A DNA stretch of 34,522 bases from Candidatus Tharpella aukensis (GCA_021163445.1 JAGGWR010000183.1:1-34522); one strand, 5' to 3'; positions 7,959-15,263 are shown, numbered from the stretch's first letter. The notes: a model not told the origin generated them from the letters alone. Made by a program: numbers and translations.

Positions 7959-8258
7959 ATGCCGTTTGAAAACCAAAATCCGAATCAATCAAGGCGTTTG
8001 CAGGCGGCGGCCCTGCAGTATGATCAGGAACGTCATGAGGCCCCGGTAATTGTTGCTAAAGGCTCCAGCGCTGTTGCCGAAAAAATTGTCGCCCTGGCTA
8101 AAAAACATGATATTCCGTTGCAGCGCGACCCTGAGCTCTTGCAGATTCTGATGAAACTTGAGATTAACCAGGAAATTCCGGAAAATGTCTTTCACGCGGT
8201 GGCCGAAGTTCTGGCTATGGTTTATAAGGCTAATCGGAACCACCGTGAAAATAGTTGA
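7959..8258 (+). CDS. Stand-alone FlhB C-terminal domain homologue (FlhX/YlqH type)
   Basis: A 99-residue protein matching the cytoplasmic C-terminal domain of FlhB/YscU, the substrate-specificity switch of the flagellar and type III export gate. Visible features are QAAALQYDQERHEAPVIVAKG (family A-L-x-Y-d...aP.v.AkG), KIVALAKKHDIPLQRDPEL and INQEIPENVFHAVAEVLA. The NPTH autocleavage motif and the four membrane helices of full FlhB are absent. Such small paralogues occur in many flagellated bacteria and can partly replace the FlhB C-domain in export. No other flagellar gene is in the window. The ribosome site (ttgga) is poor, so translation may be coupled to the upstream 58-residue gene. Confidence 0.88.
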   Translation: MPFENQNPNQSRRLQAAALQYDQERHEAPVIVAKGSSAVAEKIVALAKKHDIPLQRDPELLQILMKLEINQEIPENVFHAVAEVLAMVYKANRNHRENS

Positions 8259-8284
8259 GTAAATCAATTTTAAAAGAGTTGCGC

Positions 8285-8308
8285 GAAAAAAACTTCTAAA
8301 GTTTTTTC
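8285..8308 (+). terminator. Possible weak AT-only terminator
   Basis: GAAAAAAACTT and AAGTTTTTTC form a hairpin with a three-base loop, followed by few further T residues. It lies 27 bases after the flhX-like stop and before the TPR gene. The stem has only two G-C pairs, so efficiency is doubtful. Confidence 0.35.
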
Positions 8309-8391
8309 TAAATTTGTCGAGCTACAGAAAGAGTATCGTTGGGATTACCTTTTACAAGAGTTCTTAATCGTAGGTTTTTAATCAGGCTGTC

Positions 8392-9585
8392 ATGAATGAT
8401 CTTTTTAGTCCGGTAACTGCCGATTCAATGTTTGTCAGCGCTTGGCAACAGCAAGCCTCGCTCGAACAGATGGCGGGCAATGCCTTAAATACCGGAATTA
8501 CGGCCTATCAGAAAGGCGACTACAAAAATGCGATTATTGCCTTTCGCAACGCGATCGGTTTAGCTCCGCAGTCAGCTAATGCAGTTGATACCGCCAACTA
8601 TGTTGCCAGTTCTTACCTTAAGCTGGGCGACAGCCATAATGCCGTCAAGGCTTACGAACAGGCCATTGCCTTGGATCCTTCACGTGATGATTCCCATATT
8701 AAACTCGGCAATCTCTATTTCTCGGAAGAGCGTTATCAGGAAGCCGAGGAACATTATTTTAAGGCCGCCAAGATCAATCCGGATCCTGTCAATTTCTACT
8801 CTTTAGGTCAGGCCTATATCAAAACCGGGCGTTATAATGATGCCGAAGATCAATTTGCCAAGATTCAGCGGCTTGCCCCGCAAGCCGTGAACGGGCCCTA
8901 TGGTATGGGGTTGAATTATAATGCCCAGGGGCGTTATGAGGAAGCTGTAGCCATGTTTCAGGATGCGATTGATCTGGATGATAAGTTTTACGATGCCTAT
9001 GTCGATATGGGTTACGCTTATGCTGATATGGGTGAGATGGATTTGGCTCAGGAGGTTTTTGAATTCCTTGAGGAGCCCCGCCCTGAATTGGCTGATATTT
9101 TAAGTCGTTACATGTATAAGGTTGATACACCAAAAATTTCATTTGCTCGCGCTGATGGTGCATTTCCTTATCTGCGACCACCCGGAACCAATGTTGCCTC
9201 CTTTGATAGTTACCTGGAGACAGCCAACGCCTCAAAGAACTTCAAAATGACATTTCAGTTTGATAAAGAGATGGATCGGGAATCGGTTGAAGATCGTTTT
9301 AATTGGAATATCAGTCGTTCGACCTCAAGCGGGCCTGCGGAATTTTATAACTTTGGCATGTCCTTGCCGGATACGGAGATTAAACTTCCTTCAATTCCTG
9401 AGTATGTTTACTATGATGCCGATCAGCTGACTGCAACCGTCTATTTCAAAGTTACCCAGAATGCAACCGCTGATGGCACTCTCGACCCTTCACATATTGT
9501 CTTCAAATTTGCCGGCGAAGACAAATATGGTCTGAAGATGGATTCCGATGCCGATGAATTTTCCGGATTCTCCCGAGTTGGCTGA
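8392..9585 (+). CDS. TPR-repeat protein with C-terminal beta-rich domain
   Basis: A 397-residue protein with no signal peptide. Residues ~25-235 form about six tetratricopeptide repeats, for example AYQKGDYKNAIIAFRNAIGLAP, split here as GDYKNAIIAFRNAI, LGDSHNAVKAYEQAIALDP, QGRYEEAVAMFQDAIDLDD and MGEMDLAQEVFEFLEEP. Residues ~250-397 are a different, beta-rich region (FKMTFQFDKEMDRESVEDRFNW, DADQLTATVYFKVTQ, DPSHIVFKF) that resembles bacterial Ig-like folds. TPRs mediate protein contacts. The mix of TPR and Ig-like parts and the neighbouring FlhB-like gene may point to flagellar assembly or surface structure, but this is inference. The start at 8392 has no clear ribosome site. GC content is higher than in the left element. 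Confidence 0.8.
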   Translation: MNDLFSPVTADSMFVSAWQQQASLEQMAGNALNTGITAYQKGDYKNAIIAFRNAIGLAPQSANAVDTANYVASSYLKLGDSHNAVKAYEQAIALDPSRDDSHIKLGNLYFSEERYQEAEEHYFKAAKINPDPVNFYSLGQAYIKTGRYNDAEDQFAKIQRLAPQAVNGPYGMGLNYNAQGRYEEAVAMFQDAIDLDDKFYDAYVDMGYAYADMGEMDLAQEVFEFLEEPRPELADILSRYMYKVDTPKISFARADGAFPYLRPPGTNVASFDSYLETANASKNFKMTFQFDKEMDRESVEDRFNWNISRSTSSGPAEFYNFGMSLPDTEIKLPSIPEYVYYDADQLTATVYFKVTQNATADGTLDPSHIVFKFAGEDKYGLKMDSDADEFSGFSRVG

Positions 9586-9606
9586 AACCCGGCTTTTTCA
9601 AATGCC

Positions 9607-9640
9607 TTCTCTCTCTCTCTCTCTCTCCCTCCCTCCCTCT
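9607..9640 (+). repeat. CT / CCCT microsatellite
   Basis: A run of about ten CT units passes into three CCCT units, giving a pure pyrimidine tract on the + strand just after the TPR gene. Such tracts change length by slippage. Its place between a stop codon and a promoter makes an effect on coding unlikely. The rest of 9586-9800 holds no gene. Confidence 0.85.
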
Positions 9641-9806
9641 ACACAAAAAAACAAGTCTTTCACGTTTTGTCCTGGTTGTCACCGGAAAAGTTGCTTATTC
9701 ATTATGGGGCTGTAAGGGGCGCGGTGGATTTCTGCTTTAGTGGAGAATCTGGCTGAGGAATGGCCGGAAAGTTTATGTTGACAGTGGTAATATTAATCAA
9801 CCCTGC

Positions 9807-9835
9807 TTGACTTTATTCCATAAATCACATAATCT
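9807..9835 (+). promoter_or_regulatory. Candidate sigma-70 promoter upstream of the riboswitch
   Basis: TTGACT at 9807-9812 is followed after 17 bases by TAATCT (9830-9835), or after 15 bases by CATAAT (9828-9833). The -35 is good and the -10 is imperfect. Transcription would begin near 9842, about 20 bases before the aptamer, which is the expected geometry. Confidence 0.45.
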
Positions 9836-9860
9836 ATGTTTAGAGTTGATAGATATTTGC

Positions 9861-9942
9861 TGAAAAAGCCACTCCCGCCGGAAGACGGGGTCGGAAAGCC
9901 ACGGGTCTTGTCACTAACATCATAAAAGACAGCCGGGTTGCC
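9861..9942 (+). ncRNA. GEMM-I cyclic-dinucleotide riboswitch aptamer (c-di-GMP-I class)
   Basis: The sequence follows the GEMM-I core. It has GCCACTCCCG with a GGAA tetraloop hairpin (CCCGCC GGAA GACGGG), the junction GGAAAGCCACGGGTCT (consensus CGCAAAGCCACGGG), a variable stem loop, and the 3' strand AGACAGCCGGGTTGCC, which matches the Geobacter-type consensus. The usual C before AAAGCC is G here, and the base it would face on the 5' side appears changed from G to C, which keeps the pair. Ligands of this class are c-di-GMP or, in a subset, cGAMP; a G at the presumed specificity position favours c-di-GMP, at low confidence. The 3' strand is shared with the following terminator. Confidence 0.85.
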
Positions 9943-9976
9943 TTTTTTAAAAGGGTGAACCGGCTGTCTTTTTTTT
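9924..9976 (+). terminator. Riboswitch-controlled intrinsic terminator
   Basis: AGACAGCCGGGTT (9927-9939) pairs with GAACCGGCTGTCT (9957-9969), followed by an unbroken T run to 9976. The 5' arm is the 3' strand of the riboswitch aptamer, so ligand binding and terminator formation exclude each other. Ligand should turn transcription on. The loop is T/A-rich (cctttttt-aaaagg) and could form an inner stem. Confidence 0.85.
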
Positions 9977-10016
9977 GTGGTCGATAAGTTGCCCGCAAAC
10001 CAGCAGGAGGCAAATT

Positions 10017-11810
10017 ATGAGAAAGATATTATTAATTAATCTTTTCTTATTTCTAACACCCACCATTGCCTTTGCCATAAATATCAATATTCCTGACGAC
10101 CAACCAAATATCCAATCCGGAATAGATGCAGCAATTCACGGCGACACAATTCTAATTGCGGATGGTACTTATACGGGGAATGGCAACTACAATATTGACT
10201 TCAAGGGTAAAGCGATTACCGTAAAATCTGCAAATGGGCCGGAGAATTGCATTATCGACTGCCAACAACAGGGAAGAGGGTTTTGGTTTAAGAATGAAGA
10301 GACTGAAACTTCCGTTTTAGATGGGTTAACAATTAAGAATGGTTTTACGGGAGAAGACGGCGGCGGAGTGTATGCTGAAGGTTTCCTTTCCCCTTTAATA
10401 AAAAACTGTGTGTTCGAGAATAACAGTGCTGATAATGATGGTGGGGCTGTTTGTTATTATTCGTCGTCTTTTTCTTTTACCAATTGTACATTTACAGGCA
10501 ATAGTGCCTCTAATGAAGGAGGTGCTGTCTCTTCTCCTTCTTATCCTTCTTCTCCATCTTATTCTTCTTTTAGCGACTGCACCTTTATTGCCAATCATGC
10601 TTCTGCTGATGGTGGTGCTGTTTTTTCTGTTGATTCATCCTCTTCGTTTACTAATTGTACATTTACTGCCAATCAAACTTCTGATGATGGTGGTGCTGTT
10701 TTTTATTATGACTCACCTCCTTCTTTTAGCGACTGCACATTTACTGCTAATAGTGCAGTCGATGATGGTGGCGCTGTTTTTTCTTATTCTTCTACTTCAT
10801 TTACTAATTGCACATTTACAGGCAATCGTGCTTCTGGTGATGGTGGTGCGATTGATTCAGGTGCTCCTTCTTTAACCAATTGCAGGTTTACAGGCAATCA
10901 TGCTTCTGATGATGGTGGTGCTGTTTGTTTTGCACGTGACTCTTCTTCTTTTAGCAATTGTGTATTTACGAACAATAGTGCTTCTGATGTTGGCGGTGCC
11001 ATTTATTATCATACTTATTATGGTCATTATCATCCTTCTTATTCTTTTTCTAATTGCACGTTTACAGAAAATACTTCTAACCTTGGGGGGGCTATTTTTT
11101 CAAATGCTACTAATTCTTCTTCCTTTACTAACTGCACGTTTACAGGGAATACTTCTAATTTGGGGGGGGCTGTTTATTATCTTTATTCTTATGATTCCTC
11201 TTCTTCTACTTCTTCTTTCATCAATTGTTCTTTTACAATCAACGAAGCCACTGAGCAGGGTGGCACTATATGGTGTGACACCCCATTAGTTTCCAACGAT
11301 CCCATAATCCTCAAAAACTGCATTCTATGGAATAACACAGCCCCCGAAGGTTCTGAAATATACGAAAAAGAAAAACCTCTAGAAATCACCTATTCCAACA
11401 TACAAGGCGGCAACGTAGGGGATGGTAATATTGACGTTGATCCTGCATTTCTATCAAACAAAAACTTATATCTTAAACCATGGTCTCCATGCATTAACAC
11501 CGCAACCGACGACGGCGCCCCGGCTGACGACATCGACGGCTATTTGAGACCAATCGGAAATGGTTACGACATGGGAGCCTATGAATATCGTTACGACATT
11601 TTTGTGTGGGATGGTCTAACTTCAGACTGGGGTGATGCCAACAACTGGAACCTACACGAGATACCTCAAATATCAGATATAGTTGTACTCTCCTCACCAC
11701 AAGCCGTAGTTCCTGATTCTGTAATACAAGCTAACGATGCTGTAGCCGGAGAATTATATATCGAATCGGGGTGTTTGATGATTGCTCAAGGGAAATTGAC
11801 GATAGAATAG
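10017..11810 (+). CDS. Secreted beta-helix (PMP-like repeat) protein with choice-of-anchor Q region
   Basis: The start at 10017 is set by AGGAGG seven bases upstream. The 597-residue product begins with a signal peptide (MRKILLINLFLFLTPTIAFA). Residues ~25-110 open a right-handed parallel beta-helix (IQSGIDAAIHGDTILIADGTY). Then come about twelve repeats of the form (N/D)C-x-F-x-x-N...GGA(V/I), e.g. NCTFTGNSASNEGGAV, like the polymorphic outer-membrane protein repeats of Chlamydia. Low-complexity Ser/Tyr linkers separate them. Near residue 505 the motif DIDGYLRPIGNGYDMGAYEY marks a choice-of-anchor Q region. A final WDGLTSDWGDANNW segment follows, and the protein then ends without a recognisable sorting anchor. 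It is probably an adhesin or surface protein and is preceded by a second-messenger riboswitch. Confidence 0.87.
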   Translation: MRKILLINLFLFLTPTIAFAININIPDDQPNIQSGIDAAIHGDTILIADGTYTGNGNYNIDFKGKAITVKSANGPENCIIDCQQQGRGFWFKNEETETSVLDGLTIKNGFTGEDGGGVYAEGFLSPLIKNCVFENNSADNDGGAVCYYSSSFSFTNCTFTGNSASNEGGAVSSPSYPSSPSYSSFSDCTFIANHASADGGAVFSVDSSSSFTNCTFTANQTSDDGGAVFYYDSPPSFSDCTFTANSAVDDGGAVFSYSSTSFTNCTFTGNRASGDGGAIDSGAPSLTNCRFTGNHASDDGGAVCFARDSSSFSNCVFTNNSASDVGGAIYYHTYYGHYHPSYSFSNCTFTENTSNLGGAIFSNATNSSSFTNCTFTGNTSNLGGAVYYLYSYDSSSSTSSFINCSFTINEATEQGGTIWCDTPLVSNDPIILKNCILWNNTAPEGSEIYEKEKPLEITYSNIQGGNVGDGNIDVDPAFLSNKNLYLKPWSPCINTATDDGAPADDIDGYLRPIGNGYDMGAYEYRYDIFVWDGLTSDWGDANNWNLHEIPQISDIVVLSSPQAVVPDSVIQANDAVAGELYIESGCLMIAQGKLTIE

Positions 11811-11914
11811 GAGCGTTAGGGAGTTGATTGCTTTTACAATTGGTTTTGTCAAAAAAAACATAACTAAATATTCCCCTATTTCTTGAGCCTATCTTTGTGT
11901 AATGAACTTAACCT

Positions 11915-12067
11915 TGATGGCGTCGTAAAAAGTTCCGATATCCTGCGTTGTTGTGGTTCTCCCGACACTCGACATACTACATGTATGGTCTCGCGCCTGG
12001 AGAACCACAACATCTTGTCTATCGAAATTTTTACTTAGCCATCCTATTACTTTTTACGAGTTCATCA
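11915..12067 (+). repeat. 153-bp hairpin repeat (MITE/REP-like), copy B
   Basis: Nearly identical to copy A at 6321-6473, same orientation and length. The inner stem differs but still pairs: GTTGTGGTTCTCC with GGAGAACCACAAC. One position has changed from T-A to C-G on both arms. It lies about 100 bases after the beta-helix gene. Confidence 0.85.
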
Positions 12068-12271
12068 ACCTTGCTCATTGCAAGCCTCATAATCAGTGTC
12101 TTTATGACCCAGAGTCATCCGCACGGGCGTTTTTTTTGAGGGAAAATGAAAAATTCATCAACTTATCTTTTCCGATTTCAATCAGGCGGCTGAACATATC
12201 GATAAGATAAATAAGGAAGAGGTCTTGAGCCGGGTGGATGTAAGAAGAAGTTTTTCCCCAGGAGGGAGGGT
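12068..12271. other. Spacer with possible coding debris
   Basis: No complete gene. On the + strand a frame ending at a TAG near 12278 reads FSDFNQAAEHIDKINKEE, then VLSRVDVRRSF. It has coding-like composition but no start or recognised family. It may be a remnant, in keeping with the gene fragments on either side. Confidence 0.25.
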
Positions 12272-12427
12272 TCAATAGGCCCCGGAACTTACCAGCAGGG
12301 CACCGCTTAGGAGTGAGGTGGTACCGAAAGCCAGGATGACGGCGTTGATCGGCACAAAGTTGATGAAAAGTCCGGCTCGGGTGGCCCCGATAATACGGAT
12401 TACTTCATAGTACCAGATATCTTTCAT
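12272..12427 (-). pseudogene. Truncated copy of an EamA/DMT transporter gene
   Basis: The - strand encodes 51 residues: MKDIWYYEVIRIIGATRAG, LFINFVPINAVILAF, then GTTSLLSGALLVSSGAY and a stop. This matches the C-terminal part of the intact EamA transporter at 13570-14487 (WYYEAIRIIGATRAGLFINF, LLSGALLVSSGVY). About six residues between the last two helices (the FFLDEPLTI area) are replaced by GTT through an in-frame deletion, and the final ~13 residues are lost. The DNA is still very similar, so the duplication is fairly recent. It lacks most helices and is surely not a working transporter, although the reading frame has stayed open. Confidence 0.8.
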
Positions 12428-12433
12428 TTTTTT

Positions 12434-12463
12434 GCCCCCCGAGGGAAGTTCCCTTGGGGGGGC
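12434..12463 (-). terminator. Strong GC hairpin after the 73-residue membrane protein gene
   Basis: GCCCCCCGAGGGAA faces TTCCCTTGGGGGGGC, giving a stem of about 13 pairs with a tiny loop. It begins 17 bases after the stop of the small gene on the - strand. In that direction it is followed by A residues, not T, so it is more likely an RNA-protecting hairpin than a classical intrinsic terminator. Confidence 0.45.
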
Positions 12464-12479
12464 AGTCGTGTCAATTTGC

Positions 12480-12701
12480 TCAGTGTGTGGATTCAGTTGC
12501 AGGGGTCTTTGATGCTACTAATTCCTTAATGAATCCCATGATCAACATAAGAGCCGGAACCAGTTGGGAGACAACAACCAGCGCACAGACACCGACAAAG
12601 AGGCTGACGAGAATCCCGCTTTTGTAAACTACTGTACCTGCGGCAAATGCCGGATTGATAATTGCCAGAACCAAAAAGATTGTTGCGATAGCCGTTTTCA
12701 T
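12480..12701 (-). CDS. Small membrane protein, paralogue of the next gene
   Basis: A 73-residue protein of unrecognised family. AAGGAGA with an eight-base gap supports the start. It begins with a signal-like helix (MKTAIATIFLVLAIINPAFA, cut after AFA), then GTVVYKSGILVS, and a second long hydrophobic helix (LFVGVCALVVVSQLVPALML) ending in a charged tail (KELVASKTPATESTH). It shares layout and the (F/L)VPAL(I/M) motif with the 76-residue protein encoded just upstream, so the two arose by duplication and probably work as a pair. Mature size would be ~53 residues with one membrane helix. Roles such as a membrane-active peptide or complex subunit are open. Confidence 0.65.
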   Translation of the reverse strand: MKTAIATIFLVLAIINPAFAAGTVVYKSGILVSLFVGVCALVVVSQLVPALMLIMGFIKELVASKTPATESTH

Positions 12702-12778
12702 AATAAAGTCTCCTTTTTGTTTTTGCCCATTTAGGTAAATACCTTTGGTACTTCATCCCATCAGGCATAATTGTTTTT

Positions 12779-13009
12779 TTAGTTGTTTGTAACTTTCTCG
12801 TGGTTCCTTGCCTTTCCGAAAATACCCGCCATCATGGAGCCCAGCATTATCAGGGCGGGGACAAACTGTAAGGTAACGATAAGAGCCAAAAATCCAATAA
12901 ACAGCCAACCGATAAGGCCGAACTCACTACCCACGGCGCCGGTTGCGGCAAAAGCCGAATTTGCATACAGGACGGTCATCAGTGTGACGATACGTAATGT
13001 GTTCTTCAT
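12779..13009 (-). CDS. Small membrane protein, first of a paralogous pair
   Basis: A 76-residue protein of unrecognised family. The ATG at 13009 is preferred over a GTG at 13018 because GGAGG lies eight bases before the ATG and overlaps the GTG. It has an N-terminal signal-like segment (MKNTLRIVTLMTVLYANSAFA), then TGAVGSEFGLIG, a hydrophobic helix (WLFIGFLALIVTLQFVPALI) with Met/Gly-rich continuation, and a basic-acidic tail (KARNHEKVTNN). It is related to the 73-residue protein downstream (pattern F-x-G-x2-A-L-x-V-x2-Q-x-V-P-A-L). A promoter-like sequence lies 64 bases upstream, so the two probably form their own short operon. The gap between them is 77 bases. Confidence 0.65.
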   Translation of the reverse strand: MKNTLRIVTLMTVLYANSAFAATGAVGSEFGLIGWLFIGFLALIVTLQFVPALIMLGSMMAGIFGKARNHEKVTNN

Positions 13010-13072
13010 TTTTCTCACCTCCGTGCATCTCCAAAAGACTTTAATGCCTCTTGCATTACATATTCTTTATAC

Positions 13073-13101
13073 AGTCTACATGGTTGCATAGGACATGCCA
13101 A
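13073..13101 (-). promoter_or_regulatory. Candidate sigma-70 promoter for the small membrane protein pair
   Basis: On the - strand, TTGGCA (13101-13096) and TAGACT (13078-13073) are separated by exactly 17 bases. They match the sigma-70 consensus at 5 of 6 and 4 of 6 positions. The start codon at 13009 lies 64 bases downstream of the -10. Confidence 0.45.
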
Positions 13102-13401
13102 CGTGGTGTTAAATTCCATAATTATTGTGTAACATATTGAATTTACAGATTTTTATGTAATAATCGGGGGAAATATGATGCGTTTTATTTCACTTGGGTG
13201 TATAAATATATTATACATTATACCTGATAATCCGGGTCGCTGGAAGCTGTTGGATCTTCTAACCTCATGAAAATAAAGATTTATCCGCTATCTTTGGGGG
13301 GGTATGTGAAAAAAATACTTATCGTTTTCGCCATAAAATAACAGCGGACAGCGGCGGACTTTGCTTCCCTCATGGCGCAAATTTATATACATAAGTCTGT
13401 A
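13102..13401. other. AT-rich spacer, no gene seen
   Basis: About 300 bases with stops in all frames. There is an AT-rich block around 13200-13235 (tataaatatattatacattata). No terminator, RNA gene or recognisable remnant was found. Confidence 0.5.
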
Positions 13402-13554
13402 TCAATTTTCGACTTAAACCCACCTGAAAAACTTCAATAAGTTGAAGAACTGTGGGACGATTTAGCGGCTATTCCGCCAGCAGTTCCTGTAGCATAAGTG
13501 GCAAAAAAGTTGGCAAGACGAAAATTCAATCTGGTGAAGAATTTAGTATTATGA
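13402..13554 (+). pseudogene. Decayed addiction-module antitoxin gene
   Basis: One + strand frame reads SIFDLNPPEKLQ, stop, VEELWDDLAAIPPAVPVA, stop, VAKKLARRKFNLVKN. This matches the common small addiction-module antitoxin family (L-x-P-x-E-K-L-x-L-V-E-E-L-W-D-x-L/I-A). Two in-frame stops (13438 and 13495) and no clear start codon mark it as dead. No toxin partner (RelE/ParE type) is recognisable nearby. Confidence 0.7.
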
Positions 13555-13569
13555 GTCGGAAAAGTATTT

Positions 13570-14487
13570 TTACTTTGTCAGGGTCGGTTGTTTGGTAGGC
13601 AGGTTGGTTAAATAGACTCCAGAACTTACCAGTAGGGCTCCGCTTAGGAGTGATATGGTGAGCGGTTCGTCGAGGAAAAAGAAAGCCAGAATGACGGCGC
13701 TGATCGGTACAAAGTTGATGAAAAGTCCGGCCCGAGTGGCTCCGATAATACGGATCGCTTCATAATACCAGACGAAGCCGACAACGGTTCCGAAAATGCC
13801 TAGATAGAAAAGAGCGGCCCAGTCGAGCCCGGAAAAAGAGAGGATTTGATTGAATAAACCTTCGGAAAAAGCTGGAAGCAGGAGCAGCAGGGTGCCGATC
13901 AGGGTCGATCCGGTAACCGCAACCAAGGGTGAAAGTTCTTTCATTACCGCTTTGCCGATAACTGAATAGCTGGCCCAGCTCAAAACACAGCCGAAGATAT
14001 AGATCTCTCCCAGCCCCAAACCACCACTGACAATTCCGTTAAAATCACCCCGTGAAATAACCACCAAAGCACCGCTGACTGAAATCGTGATGCCGATAAT
14101 TTTTAAGATGGTCAAGCGCTCTTTAAAAAACCAGGCCGAGAGCAGGCAGATGCAGATCGGATTTAAGGCGATAATCAGTGCAGCCCGACCCGCATCGATA
14201 ATTTTCAGGCCTTTAAAAAAGAGGATGTTGTAAGCGAAGACCCCGGTTAGTCCGAGGAGCAGAATAAAAGCAAATTGTTTGAGATTAATTTGGGGAATCT
14301 TTTTCTCACTTCTGATGGTTAAGAAAAAGAGCACCGTAAAAGCCAGGGTAAAACGTAAAAAGGCGGCCGAGGCGGGGCCGACATCGCGAACCACGATTTT
14401 GCCGGCGATAAAGGTGCCGCCCCAAAGAAAAGCGGTCAGGATGAGTTTTATGTAGGATGTTGTAATGGACGCGGGGGGATTTTCCAT
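13570..14487 (-). CDS. EamA/DMT-family transporter coupled to the aap operon
   Basis: A 305-residue inner-membrane protein with about ten hydrophobic segments in two EamA halves. Visible signatures are LTAFLWGGTFIAGKIV, GPASAAFLRFTLAF, the loop KERLTILKIIGI closing half one, and LSWASYSVIGKAV plus the end DEPLTISLLSGALLV in half two. DMT exporters of this type often expel amino acids or metabolites. Its ATG overlaps the stop of aapP (TAATG), so it is translationally coupled to the amino-acid importer; export of excess imported amino acid is a plausible inference. A truncated copy of its 3' part lies at 12272-12427. The C-terminal tail (LPTKQPTLTK) is normal. Confidence 0.9.
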   Translation of the reverse strand: MENPPASITTSYIKLILTAFLWGGTFIAGKIVVRDVGPASAAFLRFTLAFTVLFFLTIRSEKKIPQINLKQFAFILLLGLTGVFAYNILFFKGLKIIDAGRAALIIALNPICICLLSAWFFKERLTILKIIGITISVSGALVVISRGDFNGIVSGGLGLGEIYIFGCVLSWASYSVIGKAVMKELSPLVAVTGSTLIGTLLLLLPAFSEGLFNQILSFSGLDWAALFYLGIFGTVVGFVWYYEAIRIIGATRAGLFINFVPISAVILAFFFLDEPLTISLLSGALLVSSGVYLTNLPTKQPTLTK

Positions 14488-15263
14488 TAGTGGAGGATTT
14501 GGCTGAGAAAGAGTTGGGTGCGTTCGTGTTCGGGATGGTCGAAAAAATTATCCGGGGTATTGGTTTCAACAATTCTGCCTTCGTCCATAAACATAACTCG
14601 GTGCGCCACACTTTTGGCAAATCCCATCTCATGGGTGACCACGATCATGGTCATGCCTTCGTGAGCCAGGCTGATCATAACGTCTAGAACCTCTTTAACC
14701 ATCTCCGGATCCAGAGCTGATGTCGGTTCATCAAAGAGCATGACTTTTGGTTTCATGCAGAGGCTTCTGGCGATAGCCACCCGTTGCTGTTGGCCGCCGG
14801 AAAGCTGACCGGGAAATTTTTTAGCCTGTTCCGCAATCTGTACTTTTTCGAGATAGTACATGGCCAGTTCCTCGGCTTCGTGTCGAGGAACTTTCTTGAC
14901 CCAGATAGGGCCCAAGGTCAAATTTTCGAGGATGGTCAGATGGGGAAAGAGGTTGAAATGCTGAAATACCATTCCCACCTCTTCCCGTATTTTTTCAATG
15001 TTTTTCAGATTATTACTTAGTTCAACCCCGTCAACAATAATTTGACCGCGCTGGTGTTCTTCCAAGCGGTTGATGCAGCGTATCATGGTCGACTTACCTG
15101 ATCCTGACGGTCCGCAAACGACAATGCGTTCCTGAGGTTTCACCTCAAGATTAATATCTTTCAAGACATGAAAATCACCAAACCATTTGTGCAGGTCAAT
15201 AATTTTGATGATCGCGTTGTCTGGTTTTGCTTCAATATCTTCTATTTTTGGGCTTTCGTTCAT
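14487..15263 (-). CDS. aapP: General L-amino acid ABC transporter, ATP-binding protein
   Basis: A 258-residue ATPase of the polar amino-acid ABC family (GlnQ/AapP). Walker A is GPSGSGKST (about residue 52), the Q-loop region is [21 protein letters not shown], the signature is LSGGQQQR, Walker B is [14 protein letters not shown] and the switch His is in VVTHEM. The N-terminal ~20 residues are an acidic extension typical of AapP. It powers uptake through the two membrane subunits encoded just upstream. AAGGAA lies eight bases before the start. Its stop overlaps the start of the EamA gene. The symbol rests on the full J-Q-M-P gene order and on the long permeases. Confidence 0.93.
   Translation of the reverse strand: MNESPKIEDIEAKPDNAIIKIIDLHKWFGDFHVLKDINLEVKPQERIVVCGPSGSGKSTMIRCINRLEEHQRGQIIVDGVELSNNLKNIEKIREEVGMVFQHFNLFPHLTILENLTLGPIWVKKVPRHEAEELAMYYLEKVQIAEQAKKFPGQLSGGQQQRVAIARSLCMKPKVMLFDEPTSALDPEMVKEVLDVMISLAHEGMTMIVVTHEMGFAKSVAHRVMFMDEGRIVETNTPDNFFDHPEHERTQLFLSQILH

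Noticed and set aside
10408-11289. Long Leu-rich + strand frames within the beta-helix gene
   Set aside because: They are the shifted frame of the T-rich NC-x-F repeats; the Leu runs reflect base composition, and no start signals are present.
11948-12210. Small + strand frames in the repeat copy B region
   Set aside because: They read through the hairpin repeat and are also present, disrupted, in copies A and C, so they are not genes.
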